This document shows, piece by piece, positions 1-10,243 of a stretch of 64,000 nt of DNA (positions are counted from its first letter, which is position 1; each line of letters begins with the position of its first letter). Under the pieces are notes generated by a model that worked only from the letters and a program-made list of their open reading frames with translations, was not told where the DNA came from and ran no database searches. Both the position numbers and the translations under genes were made by a program. This DNA is from Gaetbulibacter saemankumensis DSM 17032 (GTDB lineage Bacteria; Bacteroidota; Bacteroidia; Flavobacteriales; Flavobacteriaceae), in assembly GCF_000425645.1 (NCBI RefSeq), contig NZ_KE384430.1:62001-126000 (forward strand), read 5' to 3'.

Positions 1-765
1 TTCAATACTTGGATGAATTAAGATACCTCCTATAGGAAACCCATTCCCCATTCCTTTTGCTATTGAAATAACGTCAGGGGTCACATTATAATGCTGAAAA
101 GCAAAAAACTTACCTGAACGTCCATAACCCGATTGTACCTCATCGGCAATAAACATGGTGTTATTGGCTTTACAGAAAACATCCACTTGTTCAAAAAATT
201 CTGCTGTCGCTTGATCTAAACCACCAACACCTTGAATAAACTCTACAATAACCGCACAAACATCTCCTTTTGCAAGTTCCACTTTTACGCCTTCAATATC
301 ATTAAGTTCTAAAATAGTTACGGCTTGCTGGGCATTAATAGGCGCAATAATATTGGGGTTATCGGTTGCTGCAACGGCTGCCGATGTGCGTCCGTGAAAT
401 CCATTTTTAAAAGCCACAACACGCTTCTTACCGGTCTTGAAAGACGCCAGTTTTAAGGCATTTTCGTTAGCTTCAGCACCCGAGTTACATAAAAATAAAT
501 TATAATCTTTACACCCTGAAAGCGCTTCTAGTTTATTAGCCAATTCCACCTGTAATGGGTTTTGAATAGCATTCGAGTAAAAACCTAATTTAGCAACTTG
601 ATTGCTTACCGCTTCAACATAATTCGGATGGGCATGTCCAATAGAAATTACGGCGTGTCCACCATAAAGATCAAGGTATTCTATATTATTTTCATCGTAC
701 ACATGAATACCTTTCGCGGAAACCGGTGTTACATTATACAATGGATATACGTCAAATAATGGCAT
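1..765 (-). CDS. argD: Acetylornithine-type aminotransferase, C-terminus cut by window edge
   Basis: PLP-dependent class III aminotransferase that would make N-acyl-ornithine from the semialdehyde produced by ArgC. The first 255 codons are visible from ATG at 765; the rest lies left of the window. Visible family signatures are the start MPLFDVYPLYNVTPVSAKG, the CNSGAEANENALK cofactor-binding segment, the DEVQSGYGRSGKF segment, and SIAKGMG with the probable Schiff-base Lys at about residue 237. It starts one base after proC ends, so it is the fifth gene of the arginine operon. Some Bacteroidota use succinylated rather than acetylated intermediates, so the exact acyl group is not settled by the sequence. 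Confidence 0.9.
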   Translation of the reverse strand, partial: MPLFDVYPLYNVTPVSAKGIHVYDENNIEYLDLYGGHAVISIGHAHPNYVEAVSNQVAKLGFYSNAIQNPLQVELANKLEALSGCKDYNLFLCNSGAEANENALKLASFKTGKKRVVAFKNGFHGRTSAAVAATDNPNIIAPINAQQAVTILELNDIEGVKVELAKGDVCAVIVEFIQGVGGLDQATAEFFEQVDVFCKANNTMFIADEVQSGYGRSGKFFAFQHYNVTPDVISIAKGMGNGFPIGGILIHPSIE

Positions 766-766
766 T

Positions 767-1561
767 TTAACTCTTTTTAAGATGATTAATTTTTTCGAAA
801 GACGCTACAATACCCTGAATTAAAGCCGAACTTAACCCTTGGTGCTCCATAGCATTCAATCCTTCAATGGTACAACCACTTGGAGTAGTTACACGATCTA
901 TTTCCTGCTCAGGATGCTTACCTGTTTCAATAAGCAAACTAGCTGCTCCATAACAAGTCTGCACAGCAAGTTTATGAGCTTCATGGGCTTCAAATCCTAA
1001 CTGTATCGCTCCTTGAGTCGTTGCACGTACTAAGCGCATCCAAAAGGCAATTCCACTGGCACAAATAACCGTTGAAGCCTGAATTAACTCTTCTGGAATT
1101 ACTAATGTTGTTCCTAATTGGTTAAATATATCTTGAGCTAAAGACACTTTACCCTGTGCTTTATCGTTAGCAGCTATGCAAGTCATTGACTTACCAATAG
1201 AAATAGCTGTATTTGGCATTACGCGAATAATATTTTTGTCGCTGCCTACGATGTTTTCTATTCTAGGAATTTCAACTCCAGCCGCCACCGAAATAACTAT
1301 ATGTTTTTCGGTAATTAACGAGGTTACACTCTCTAAAACTTTATCGATATGTTTTGGTTGAAGCGCGAAAATAACCATCTCAGATTCCTGTACCGCTAAT
1401 AAATTATCGTTAGTTACAGTTACGTTTTCCAAAGTGTTATAATCATCGACATTAGTCGTATTCTTATCACTTAAATACAATGAAGTGAACGTATTATTCT
1501 TAATAAGACCTTTAGCTATTGAGCTCCCAAGATTTCCAGTTCCTATTATGGCTATTTTCAT
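767..1561 (-). CDS. proC: Pyrroline-5-carboxylate reductase
   Basis: NAD(P)H-dependent reductase forming proline from pyrroline-5-carboxylate; cytosolic. The protein is 264 aa, usual length. The N-terminal Rossmann motif GTGNLGSSIAKG is at residues 7-18, RVMPNTA at 113-119, and the C-terminal dimerisation domain carries TPSGCT at 226-231. The usual SGSGPA stretch is replaced by CASGIAFW, a modest deviation. It sits inside the arginine operon, 14 bases after argC and one base before argD, coupling proline and arginine synthesis. Start ATG at 1561. Confidence 0.93.
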   Translation of the reverse strand: MKIAIIGTGNLGSSIAKGLIKNNTFTSLYLSDKNTTNVDDYNTLENVTVTNDNLLAVQESEMVIFALQPKHIDKVLESVTSLITEKHIVISVAAGVEIPRIENIVGSDKNIIRVMPNTAISIGKSMTCIAANDKAQGKVSLAQDIFNQLGTTLVIPEELIQASTVICASGIAFWMRLVRATTQGAIQLGFEAHEAHKLAVQTCYGAASLLIETGKHPEQEIDRVTTPSGCTIEGLNAMEHQGLSSALIQGIVASFEKINHLKKS

Positions 1562-1575
1562 AATTCGTTAGTTGG

Positions 1576-2553
1576 TTAAAAATATGTGGCCTTTAAATTT
1601 AAACCTGTAGTTTCTTCAAAGCGGAACATTAAATTCATATTCTGTACGGCCTGACCCGAAGCTCCTTTTAACAGGTTATCTATTATACTCGTAATAAGTA
1701 ATTTTCCTTTATGCTTATGTAAATGGACTAAACATTTATTAGTATTTACCACTTGCTTTAAATGTAAAAAATCGTCGGAAACAAACGTAAATTCAGCATC
1801 TGCATAATAAGTATTATAAATAGCTTTAGCCTCTTCGATGTCACCATCAAAATCGGTGTAAAGGGTTGCAAAAATACCTCTTGAAAAATTACCACGGTTT
1901 GGCATAAAAAGTATGTCTGAATTGAATTCGTCTTGCAATTGTTTTACTGACTGATTTATTTCTCCCAAATGCTGATGGGTAAATGGCTTGTAATACGAAA
2001 AATTATTATCTCGCCAGGTATAATGCGTTGTTGCAGATAACGACGTTCCTGCCCCAGTCGCTCCAGTAACCGCATTAATATGTACATCAGAATTCAATAA
2101 ACCTTTATCGGCTAATGGCAACAAAGCTAATTGAATTGCGGTTGCAAAACACCCTGGATTGGCAATATAATTGGCCGATTTAATCAATTCTCTTTGTAAT
2201 TCCGGCAAACCATAAACAAAAGTTTTACCATCGAAGACCTTATCTGCTTCTAATCTGAAATCATTCCCCAAATCGATAATTTTTGTGTTTTCAGAAAACG
2301 TATTTGCCGATAAAAATTTCACAGAATTCCCATGTCCTAAACATAGAAATAGCACATCTATATCTGGGTTTACGGTATCGGTAAACTCCAAATCTAAACT
2401 ACCCACCAAATCCTGATGCACTTTACTAATTTTATTCCCAGCATTTGATGTGCTGTACACAAAATTAATTTCGGTTTCTGGATGGTTTATCAACAATCTA
2501 ATAAGCTCTCCTGCCGTATAACCTGCACCACCAATAATACCTACATGAATCAT
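1576..2553 (-). CDS. argC: N-acetyl-gamma-glutamyl-phosphate reductase
   Basis: NADPH-dependent reductase converting N-acyl-glutamyl phosphate to the semialdehyde in arginine synthesis; cytosolic. The protein is 325 aa. It has an N-terminal dinucleotide-binding motif GIIGGAGYTAGEL (residues 5-17) and the catalytic Cys135 in NPGCFATA, followed by a dehydrogenase dimerisation domain with the family motif THQHLGEI. It begins 3 bases after argG ends, so translation is probably coupled. A short-form (type 1) ArgC; nothing missing. Confidence 0.94.
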   Translation of the reverse strand: MIHVGIIGGAGYTAGELIRLLINHPETEINFVYSTSNAGNKISKVHQDLVGSLDLEFTDTVNPDIDVLFLCLGHGNSVKFLSANTFSENTKIIDLGNDFRLEADKVFDGKTFVYGLPELQRELIKSANYIANPGCFATAIQLALLPLADKGLLNSDVHINAVTGATGAGTSLSATTHYTWRDNNFSYYKPFTHQHLGEINQSVKQLQDEFNSDILFMPNRGNFSRGIFATLYTDFDGDIEEAKAIYNTYYADAEFTFVSDDFLHLKQVVNTNKCLVHLHKHKGKLLITSIIDNLLKGASGQAVQNMNLMFRFEETTGLNLKATYF

Positions 2554-2556
2554 AAT

Positions 2557-3732
2557 TTACGAATTTACCTGTTGATATATTTTGTTCTGATTTCCGAAGA
2601 TTTTAATAAATCCCTTTGCCTCTTCGGCTGTCCAGCCTTTGTTTTCTTCCCCATAACTACCGAATTTAGCACTCATTAAATCGTGTTCTGAACTAATGCC
2701 ATCTAAATTAAAATGATATGGTTTAAGTGTTACAAAAACATCACCACTGACTTTATCCTGACTACTTTCAAAGAACGCTTCCATATCGCGCATTACCGGG
2801 TCTAAATACTGCCCTTCGTGTAAATGCATACCATAGAAACTTGCTAAATAATCTTTATGCTGTAATTGCCATTTGGTAAGCGTATGTTTCTCTAATAAAT
2901 GATGTGCCTTAATAGTAATTAATGCGGCAGCCGCTTCAAAACCAACACGCCCTTTAATACCTACAATGGTATCTCCAACGTGAATATCTCTACCAATGGC
3001 ATAAGCAGAAGCCAGATTATTTAAAACTTCAATATTAATTTGTGGCTCATTTTCAAAGCCATTTACCGCAACAAGTTCACCTTTTTCAAAAGTTAGCTTT
3101 ACTTTTTCATCTTCAGCATGTTTTAATTGCGATGGATATGCTTCACTAGGTAAAGGCTTATCAGAAGTTAATGTTTCTGACCCTCCTACACTGGTTCCCC
3201 ATAATCCCTTATTGATAGAATACTTGGCTTTTTCCCAAGACATATCGATACCATTTTCCTTAAGATAATCAATCTCCTGCTGTCTGGTAAGTTTTTCGTC
3301 TCGAATTGGGGTAATGATTTCTATCTCAGGGGCCAAAGTTTGAAAAATCATATCGAAACGCACCTGATCGTTTCCTGCTCCTGTACTACCATGAGCTATA
3401 TATTCGGCCCCAATGCTTTTTGCATACTCAATAATTTCAATTGCCTGTACAATACGTTCGGCACTTACAGATAATGGATAGGTATTATTTTTTAAAACAT
3501 TTCCAAATATTAAATACTTCACCACCTTTTGATAGAAAGTAGCTACCGCATCAATATTCTTATAACTGGTAACTCCCATCTTATAGGCATTCGCTTCAAT
3601 CTTTTCTATTTCCGCTTTGGTGAAACCTCCTGTATTGACACTCGCTGCATGTACTTCGTATTCTTTTGATAAACTAACCGCACAATATGAAGTGTCCAAT
3701 CCGCCGCTATAGGCAATTACTAATTTTTTCAT
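2557..3732 (-). CDS. argG: Argininosuccinate synthase
   Basis: ATP-dependent ligase joining citrulline and aspartate. The protein is 391 aa. The N-terminal PP-loop ATP pyrophosphatase motif AYSGGLDTS is at residues 7-15, with the family segments EYIAHGSTGAGNDQVRFD and WEKAKYSINKGLWG further on. The start ATG (3732) overlaps the upstream acetyltransferase stop by 4 bases (ATGA type), indicating one transcript and translational coupling. The gene is in the usual flavobacterial position near the start of the arg operon. Confidence 0.95.
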   Translation of the reverse strand: MKKLVIAYSGGLDTSYCAVSLSKEYEVHAASVNTGGFTKAEIEKIEANAYKMGVTSYKNIDAVATFYQKVVKYLIFGNVLKNNTYPLSVSAERIVQAIEIIEYAKSIGAEYIAHGSTGAGNDQVRFDMIFQTLAPEIEIITPIRDEKLTRQQEIDYLKENGIDMSWEKAKYSINKGLWGTSVGGSETLTSDKPLPSEAYPSQLKHAEDEKVKLTFEKGELVAVNGFENEPQINIEVLNNLASAYAIGRDIHVGDTIVGIKGRVGFEAAAALITIKAHHLLEKHTLTKWQLQHKDYLASFYGMHLHEGQYLDPVMRDMEAFFESSQDKVSGDVFVTLKPYHFNLDGISSEHDLMSAKFGSYGEENKGWTAEEAKGFIKIFGNQNKIYQQVNS

Positions 3733-4358
3733 GATTTATTATTTTTATTTTTTTTCAAGAACATGGTTTCCTTAATGTGTTTTAATCTATTAAAAACCTT
3801 TTCTTTTATTTTTTTTGATTCTTTCTTATTTTTTTTAGCCTTAGGATCGAATAACATACCTGTACACAAACACATTTTCCTATTGGTTCGTGTTAAAACA
3901 TCGTAATTCTTACAAGTCTGACAGCCATCCCAGAAGGTGCTATCGTCTGTTAATTCTGAAAATGGTACCGGTTTATACCCCAAATCACTATTCATTTTCA
4001 TTACTGCCAATCCTGTAGTAATACTAAATACTTTAGCATCTGGAAATTTAGCTCTAGAATGCTTAAACACCTTATGTTTAATTTTTTTTGCCAGACCTAC
4101 ACCTCTATAGTCTGGGTGTACAATAAGTCCTGAATTGGCCACAAACTTGCCATGCCCCCACAATTCTATATAACAAAAACCTGCAAACTTATCACCATCT
4201 AGGGCTATAACCGCATTACTATTAGTCATTTTCTTTATGATATACTCAGGAGTACGACGCGCAATACCAGTTCCACGAACAGCTGCTGAATCTGCAATTG
4301 TCTCGCAAATGATTTCTGCATATTTAAAATGTGAACTATCGGCAATTACAACTTTCAT
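3729..4358 (-). CDS. GNAT N-acetyltransferase, first gene of the arginine operon
   Basis: GNAT-fold acyltransferase of 209 aa. The acyl-CoA binding loop is visible as HPDYRGVGLAKKI (residues 81-93). A C-terminal cysteine cluster (Cys146, Cys149, Cys163, Cys165) suggests a bound metal, and the last 35 or so residues are strongly lysine-rich. By position it is a candidate for the glutamate N-acyltransferase that starts arginine synthesis in Bacteroidota, since no classical argA or argJ is in view; that role is inference. It overlaps argG by 4 bases. Start ATG at 4358; the leader upstream is described separately. Confidence 0.8.
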   Translation of the reverse strand: MKVVIADSSHFKYAEIICETIADSAAVRGTGIARRTPEYIIKKMTNSNAVIALDGDKFAGFCYIELWGHGKFVANSGLIVHPDYRGVGLAKKIKHKVFKHSRAKFPDAKVFSITTGLAVMKMNSDLGYKPVPFSELTDDSTFWDGCQTCKNYDVLTRTNRKMCLCTGMLFDPKAKKNKKESKKIKEKVFNRLKHIKETMFLKKNKNNKS

Positions 4359-5167
4359 TATAATTAAAAATCTATATTTTAAAGTTAGTACTTTATTTAA
4401 TTCTAGGTTTTTCGGATTCCTGAACCGGACACACCTGGTTCTAATATATTAATACAACACCCCTACGGGCGACGTGGGAATATATAACCAAAAAAGCGTT
4501 TGTTAATTAAACAACTAACTAATATTTGAAATGCTATAAATGATATTTTGGACACTATGAAAAAAATTAAAATTACGTTATTGGTTTTGCTTCTAAGATA
4601 AGATTATGAGCGGCGGCGACTGCGCACAGGTAAACCGGGTATTGTACAACGTATTTTATTTTCTATTAATTTCATAATGTAAAGCTAAAGCTTTATTTTA
4701 TATATTGGTAACCAAGGAATTAATTTTTCTAAAAAATTATTAAAATCTCTTTTTTTATTAGGTTTTGTTTTAAAAAAATCAGTTTTACCTCATTTTTTTT
4801 CTAAAATATAGCCATAACTATCTTTTAATTTTTTTGATTACTAAAAAGAGAGCTATGGTACAAGCTATTTACAAAACACTTAGCACCAAACCACTGCAAT
4901 AGTGCCTGAATCGACCCAACAGCCGAACTAAATTAACCCTTAAAAATCATGCTATATCCTATAAATAATACATGACATCATGCATTTATACTAAGTGGAT
5001 TCTAGTAGATGAGCAAATAACTCCTTAAATACAGATTCCAGACATAATTAAAAGCCACACTTAGTTACTTTATGACCTAAAAAACACGAGTAGACCTCAT
5101 AAAATAAAATTAAAAAAATGAACACAGCAATAGATTCAACAGTGTGATTACAGCTTGGAGTTTACAA
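4359..5167. other. Long non-coding leader/intergenic region with two GC-rich islands
   Basis: About 800 bases without a convincing gene, upstream of the arg operon and downstream of the lipoprotein gene at 5168. Two islands stand out from very AT-rich surroundings: about 4412-4490 (contains the inverted pair GAACC/GGTTC around 4423-4442 and CCCTACGGG near 4462) and about 4607-4645. An inverted repeat TAAAGT-tagt-ACTTTA lies at 4380-4395 close to the arg start and could be an operator. A 14-codon ORF with a signal-like sequence (4557-4601) runs into a stop just before the second island. I recognise no known RNA family or transposase in it. Confidence 0.5.
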
Positions 5168-5863
5168 CTACTTAACCTTAAAGCTAAACACTTCAGACAT
5201 AGATGCATTTCCTTCTTCATCAGTAGTTTTCACTTTCCAATAATAACCCTTTCCAGAGGAAACACTAATATTATCCAGTTGATTGGATGTAATGTCACTT
5301 TGATATATTTCAGGCGTTGTTGTTTCTCCAAAATAAACAGTATAACTTGCAATATCATTATCCACATCACTGGACGACCACTTTAATGAGACAAAACCAC
5401 CTAATGCCGTTACTTCCGATCCAATTAAAGGCTCAATTACTTCTGCTGGAAAAGGCACATATTTGGTTACGCCTTCTCCGGCATTATAAAAATTCCAAAT
5501 TTCACTCTTTGCTACCGTGTTTGATTTTTTAGATTTTGAAATAACAAACCAGGAAAAAGGCATCCCTCTTTCAATATCAACACTTAAAGACGTACTTGTT
5601 GTGGTGTATATTTTTGTAATTTGTGAATTGAGATTTTTAACATTTACATCGTAGCTATCGGTAAAATTGGCGCTAGCCCATTTAAAGGTTACCGTACTCA
5701 TCTCTGAATTTATAATTTGACCTTCGGTGCATTCAGAACTATTTTCCGGAAACACTAAAACAGCCATTTCAGGGTTAGAAACTTTGGCTTCTGGTGAATC
5801 GCCTCCTGAACTACACGATATCAACAATAAGACAAAACTGTATATATATATTATCTTCTTCAT
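5168..5863 (-). CDS. Secreted lipoprotein with two fibronectin III-like domains
   Basis: A 231-aa protein with a lipoprotein signal peptide: hydrophobic stretch then [11 protein letters not shown], with Cys17 the likely lipidated residue followed by a Gly-Asp-Ser linker as in Bacteroidota surface lipoproteins. Two beta-sandwich-like repeats follow: about residues 33-125, with [16 protein letters not shown], and about 140-231, with [20 protein letters not shown] and the ending [13 protein letters not shown], both typical of fibronectin type III folds. Its start overlaps the stop of the giant T9SS gene by 4 bases, so the two are co-translated and probably work together at the cell surface. Function unknown. 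Confidence 0.75.
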   Translation of the reverse strand: MKKIIYIYSFVLLLISCSSGGDSPEAKVSNPEMAVLVFPENSSECTEGQIINSEMSTVTFKWASANFTDSYDVNVKNLNSQITKIYTTTSTSLSVDIERGMPFSWFVISKSKKSNTVAKSEIWNFYNAGEGVTKYVPFPAEVIEPLIGSEVTALGGFVSLKWSSSDVDNDIASYTVYFGETTTPEIYQSDITSNQLDNISVSSGKGYYWKVKTTDEEGNASMSEVFSFKVK

Positions 5864-8800
5864 TGTTTTATAACTTTAAAATTTCGCTCCATAGTAGCTG
5901 TTTTTAAGCTAAGGTAATACACCCCGGCATCCAAGAAGGAAGCATCTACTACAACTTGTTGATTAACTACTGGTAAAACACGAACTAACACACTTTTACC
6001 AGTGGCATCATACATTTTTACATAGGCCCCACTTACATCTTCTCCTCCTAAGGTTATATACAAATTATCAACAAAAGGATTAGGATGCACCAATATATCA
6101 TCATTAAGCATAATTGTTTTTTCAAACAGCCCCTGACAATCTTTATCTGTTGTTACTCTTATAAGATTAATACCTGATTTTAAATTTAAAGAGACTTTAC
6201 TTTCGGAAGTATTTATTGTCTCCCCATTAAGAGAGATATTGTAAACATTACCATTAAACAATGACAGATCTAATTTTTGTGATTTAGTATTGTATTTAGC
6301 AAGTACAGCCAAATCTAAAGGCTCTTTTACCGTTATATCATAACATCTCTGAAAACTACTCTCATTCTCTACCGTAATGCATAATTGATACACTCCTGCA
6401 CTTAAATTATCTATTGTTAATTGTTGATTGAAAGCATAATTTGTTTGATTATTGTTCCCTTGTAATGTAACCTGATAATTATAATTTTCCAAAGCACTTA
6501 AAATAATTTGCCCATCGTTATTATTCTTACAGGTTTCTGTAACGGTTTTTAATGTAAAATTATTAGCAGGTAAATTAAATAACTCACACCCGTTATCGTT
6601 AACAAACCTACCAAAGGGCGTTTCCGGACACAAATCGTCGACATCCAAAACACCATCATTATCATCGTCATCATCACAGGCATCACCCAAGCCATCATTA
6701 TCAAAATCGGCTTGATCCGGATTATCAACATTTGGACAGTTGTCGTAAACGCATCCAACTAGCGTAACTTCTGCTATAGCTGCCACTGCCCTTCCACTAA
6801 CCTCAGACAAAGCCCTAATTCTCATGTACCTAGCGACTTTTGGCGTAGAAAAGTCTAAACTCTGAAGTGCCGCAGAATTCTCAAAGACTCCTGTAAAATA
6901 AGGATCTCCCCAATTCGATTTGTCTGTACTGAAATAAATTTCATATTCATTAATTCTTCCATTCTCCTGGCCTTGTCTTGGTAAATATGAAAATTTACTC
7001 AAACTATAAACACCACCTAAATCTATCTGAATTTCATGAGGATAAGGATCATATCCTGTACTCCATCTAGTATGCCAGCGGGTACTTGGGTCACCATCAA
7101 ATGCCATTGCACCTAATCCTGGATAATTATTAACTTCTTCGCTGTCCACATATAATAAGGACCATTCATTTTTTGGCAACTCTGCAGGATTATTACAGTC
7201 ATATATAGAAGGACACGTTGTGGTAGTAACCATACCGATTATTGTTTTCACATAATCGATTCCGTTTTGAGTAACTGTTAAAGTAACATCATAGGATCCA
7301 GGGTTTCCTAAAACCACTTTAGGGTTTCTAATATTTACATCGCTAATATATTGTGGAGCTGGAGATATATTCCATTTCCAAGTAGCACCACTATGTTTTA
7401 AAATAGAGTGATCGTCGAAATACAAAGTATCGGACATGCAATCAAACTCTTTCTTCTGCACCCATGGATTAACAATAGGCTCAAATTCTTCCTGAATTGG
7501 TGATTCCCATACACCAGCATTACCAGCGACCCTAATTTTGCCGTCACGATAAAAAGGAACAGCCGTATTAACACCGAAATTTTTAGGATAGTTGTTTTCA
7601 AACAAGCTCCAACTGGTCATATCTGATCTTTTATAAAATATACTGGCTCCAGTTTCTTGTTTTCGGGTTGTAAATAAATAGATGAGATCATTTCCTGTGC
7701 TGGTAGGCTGTATAGCCAAACATTTGCTGAAAAGATCGAGACCTCCAGCAATATTAACCCAAGTATCTCCTCCATCGGTCGATTTGAACACTAAACCTTT
7801 ATTTGCCGTCGAACCGCCATTAGAATAACAGGCGTAAATAGTATTTTCGTTATATGGAGAAACAACCAAACTTGTTCTACCATTCATTACACTTCCTCCG
7901 TTAGTCGAACTGCTTAAGGCTGGTTTATGCGTCCATGTTAAACCTTGATCGATACTTTTATATAAACCACTTTTTTTTACATCAACATACATCACATTAG
8001 GATTTGTTACACTAATAGAAACCCCCATAACACTTCCTGAAAACGTATGAAGTGACTCAAAAGTAGCTCCCATATCGGTACTCATCCATAGATCATTGCC
8101 TTCTCCCAAAAATATAATTTCATAATAATTTGGATGATGCACTAGACTCCCTCGGTTTCCTCCATATTCAAACATATTAGGGTACTTGGTAAAGACAAAA
8201 CGCCCTTCTGCTTTTTCTTCTGCTGTTTTGGGTAGTATCCATCCCTTACCTAAATCGTTAAACGCAACATGTCTACTTTTCCCTTGCAGCACCCAGCCTG
8301 TAGGTGATTCGGCTCCACCCATACGTAAGGCCTTATCACCATAAAAATCAGCTATCGCCGTATTACCGTTATGGTATCTCCCGCCTACAACAATATCTTC
8401 ATTCCATCCCTGATCGAAACCCCACATATTTGAACCTATCAGGTTATTTATTAAAGGTTGAAAATCGTTTTCAAAAGCATCGGTCGAATAGCTAACGCCA
8501 CCATCAGTTGACACCCAAACAGAACCATCATTTAGCCATTTTACATCTTGAATATCAGGATGAAGTCGAAAACGCCCATTATGCCCACCTACATTAACAA
8601 AACTAGCACCTCCATCAACTGTCTTAAATAGCGTTCTGGTTCCTACAAAAAACTCATTTTCATTATTGGGGTTAACCTCCAATACTAAATCAAAATACCC
8701 CTGCCAATTAGTATATTTAAAAGTGCTGGTATTACAATCTATTACCTTACTCCAAGACCAGTTTCCATTATTATTAGTTCCTTTATATAACTGTGGTGTA

Positions 8801-9873
8801 TTATCATCACTAAGTAAGGTTGTATAGATTATGTTTGGATTATTTGGTGTTACTGCAAGTAAGCCTCCTCCTTTATCATTAAACTGGTTTGGAAAATTAG
8901 GTAAAGCTGTAAAGGTAATTCCGCCATCTAAAGATATAATTGCATCAAATTTACCTGTAGCATTTTGTTTCAACCCGTATACAATATTGGTATCCCCTGG
9001 TTTAAACTCTACATCATAAAACTTACCTGTTGCATTATTACTCCAATTAACACCATCGTTAGTACTCGTGTAAATACCTTTATTTGTTGAAGCTATCACC
9101 TTACTAGGATTAGTAGGATCTATAATAATCTGGTTAGCTTGAGCATCAATGAGTACGACACTCCACGTATCCCCTCCATCTATTGATTTATGAATTTTAC
9201 TCCTACTAGACATATAAACTATATTCGGGTTGGTAGGATGTACGGCTATGGCAGGGATTGCTCTTAACTGATAATCTGGTGCCATTAAGGTCCAATTTTG
9301 TCCCTTATCAACTGATTTATTAAGATACCCTGTTTCTGTTCCCGCATATATAATATCTGTATTCGAAGGGGCAACCGCCAAGCTATATACATTCACTTGC
9401 CAGGGTGCCACTCCCGGGATGTCCATAGAGCCATTATTTAGTAAAAAGGTTTGTTTTGGACCTAAAAATGTCCAGTTAGAATTAGAAGCATCAGCCACTT
9501 TACTAACACTAGACGTTTTTCCCAGAGTGTTTTGCTCTGTAGCTAATTCATCAAAATCAGGTAAAACAATTTCACCTTGACCATCAATATAAGGAGCCAC
9601 TACCTGTCTCCAAATTTTATAATAGCGAATTATAGGACTCCTTTGCTTACCGTGGATAACAGTATAGTCATCAAACCCTTTTTCTATTTCAAAATAGTTG
9701 ATTGGATATTCGTAGAGCTTTTTAGCCCATTCAGGAAATTTTTCGTCAAATAAAGGTTTATAGATTTTAATTATACCTGGCAAATCGTCGTAAGGTGTGT
9801 ACTGTTGCTGTGCACATAACACTTTAACTTGCACCAATAATATAAAACACGTAAAATACTTAAGTAGTTTCAT
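5860..9873 (-). CDS. Giant secreted sortilin-like/F5-8C/TSP3 protein with type IX sorting domain
   Basis: 1337-aa exported protein with an N-terminal signal peptide ending near VLCAQQQ. About residues 140-780 hold many BNR/sortilin-like propeller repeats (SxDGGxTW-type motifs such as [26 protein letters not shown]). Next come a PKD-like region (about 800-885), a discoidin-like F5/8 C region (about 905-1040, with [12 protein letters not shown]), thrombospondin type 3 calcium-binding Asp repeats (1044-1088) and an SprB-like stretch. A C-terminal T9SS type A domain starts [11 protein letters not shown] (1263-1337). It should be exported by the type IX system, acting outside the cell in adhesion or glycan binding; no catalytic motif is recognised. 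Its stop overlaps the next gene by 4 bases. Confidence 0.8.
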   Translation of the reverse strand: MKLLKYFTCFILLVQVKVLCAQQQYTPYDDLPGIIKIYKPLFDEKFPEWAKKLYEYPINYFEIEKGFDDYTVIHGKQRSPIIRYYKIWRQVVAPYIDGQGEIVLPDFDELATEQNTLGKTSSVSKVADASNSNWTFLGPKQTFLLNNGSMDIPGVAPWQVNVYSLAVAPSNTDIIYAGTETGYLNKSVDKGQNWTLMAPDYQLRAIPAIAVHPTNPNIVYMSSRSKIHKSIDGGDTWSVVLIDAQANQIIIDPTNPSKVIASTNKGIYTSTNDGVNWSNNATGKFYDVEFKPGDTNIVYGLKQNATGKFDAIISLDGGITFTALPNFPNQFNDKGGGLLAVTPNNPNIIYTTLLSDDNTPQLYKGTNNNGNWSWSKVIDCNTSTFKYTNWQGYFDLVLEVNPNNENEFFVGTRTLFKTVDGGASFVNVGGHNGRFRLHPDIQDVKWLNDGSVWVSTDGGVSYSTDAFENDFQPLINNLIGSNMWGFDQGWNEDIVVGGRYHNGNTAIADFYGDKALRMGGAESPTGWVLQGKSRHVAFNDLGKGWILPKTAEEKAEGRFVFTKYPNMFEYGGNRGSLVHHPNYYEIIFLGEGNDLWMSTDMGATFESLHTFSGSVMGVSISVTNPNVMYVDVKKSGLYKSIDQGLTWTHKPALSSSTNGGSVMNGRTSLVVSPYNENTIYACYSNGGSTANKGLVFKSTDGGDTWVNIAGGLDLFSKCLAIQPTSTGNDLIYLFTTRKQETGASIFYKRSDMTSWSLFENNYPKNFGVNTAVPFYRDGKIRVAGNAGVWESPIQEEFEPIVNPWVQKKEFDCMSDTLYFDDHSILKHSGATWKWNISPAPQYISDVNIRNPKVVLGNPGSYDVTLTVTQNGIDYVKTIIGMVTTTTCPSIYDCNNPAELPKNEWSLLYVDSEEVNNYPGLGAMAFDGDPSTRWHTRWSTGYDPYPHEIQIDLGGVYSLSKFSYLPRQGQENGRINEYEIYFSTDKSNWGDPYFTGVFENSAALQSLDFSTPKVARYMRIRALSEVSGRAVAAIAEVTLVGCVYDNCPNVDNPDQADFDNDGLGDACDDDDDNDGVLDVDDLCPETPFGRFVNDNGCELFNLPANNFTLKTVTETCKNNNDGQIILSALENYNYQVTLQGNNNQTNYAFNQQLTIDNLSAGVYQLCITVENESSFQRCYDITVKEPLDLAVLAKYNTKSQKLDLSLFNGNVYNISLNGETINTSESKVSLNLKSGINLIRVTTDKDCQGLFEKTIMLNDDILVHPNPFVDNLYITLGGEDVSGAYVKMYDATGKSVLVRVLPVVNQQVVVDASFLDAGVYYLSLKTATMERNFKVIKQ

Positions 9874-10186
9874 TAATTTTTAATGTTATAAATTAATTAG
9901 CGTGTCAAGAACAAATAATTAATGCGCCGTATGTACGTACTCCACTAAAAATTTAAATAAATTCTTTTTCCAACTTCACAAAGTTATTAGGTATCTAATG
10001 AAAAAACATGGGAGATATTAGGCTTAATAGGGAGATTCTTTGGTATATATTCATGAATAAATGATAAGCCAATAAACTAGATAGTTAAAAACCGTTTTTT
10101 TGCTAATAAAATTCAGGCTTTCATTCATTGACATCAGAAATATGACTTTTATGATAACAGAGTACAATTCAGTGTCTAATCTACTC
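9874..10186. other. Intergenic region with a candidate promoter
   Basis: About 310 bases upstream of the giant secreted-protein gene. On the minus strand TAACTTTG (9979-9986) matches the Bacteroidota -7 consensus TAnnTTTG exactly, about 100 bases before the gene start, but I find no good TTG box at the expected distance. A short palindrome TATTCATGAATA lies near 10050. No ORF or RNA family was recognised. Confidence 0.35.
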
Positions 10187-10221
10187 AAAAAAAAAGCCCC
10201 AAAAACTAATATTTTTAGGGC
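10187..10221 (-). terminator. Rho-independent terminator after the azurin gene
   Basis: On the minus strand the stem GCCCTAAAAA / TTTTTGGGGC (one G-U pair) is followed by a run of nine T. It lies about 22 bases beyond the stop of the azurin-like gene and would end the gapN-azurin transcript. Confidence 0.8.
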
Positions 10222-10243
10222 ATTTACATCTTAAAACTAATAC

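Noticed and set aside
4557-4601. 14-codon ORF with signal-peptide-like sequence
   Set aside because: Too short, with nothing recognisable in the read-through frame; could be a leader or a remnant, so it is mentioned only in the regional description.
4855-4902. 15-codon ORF after an AAGAGAG ribosome-like site
   Set aside because: No conserved feature or downstream coding continuation.
6549-6758. Met/Ile/Leu-rich ORF inside the giant secreted gene
   Set aside because: It is an off-frame reading of the Asp/Asn codons in the TSP3 calcium-binding repeats.
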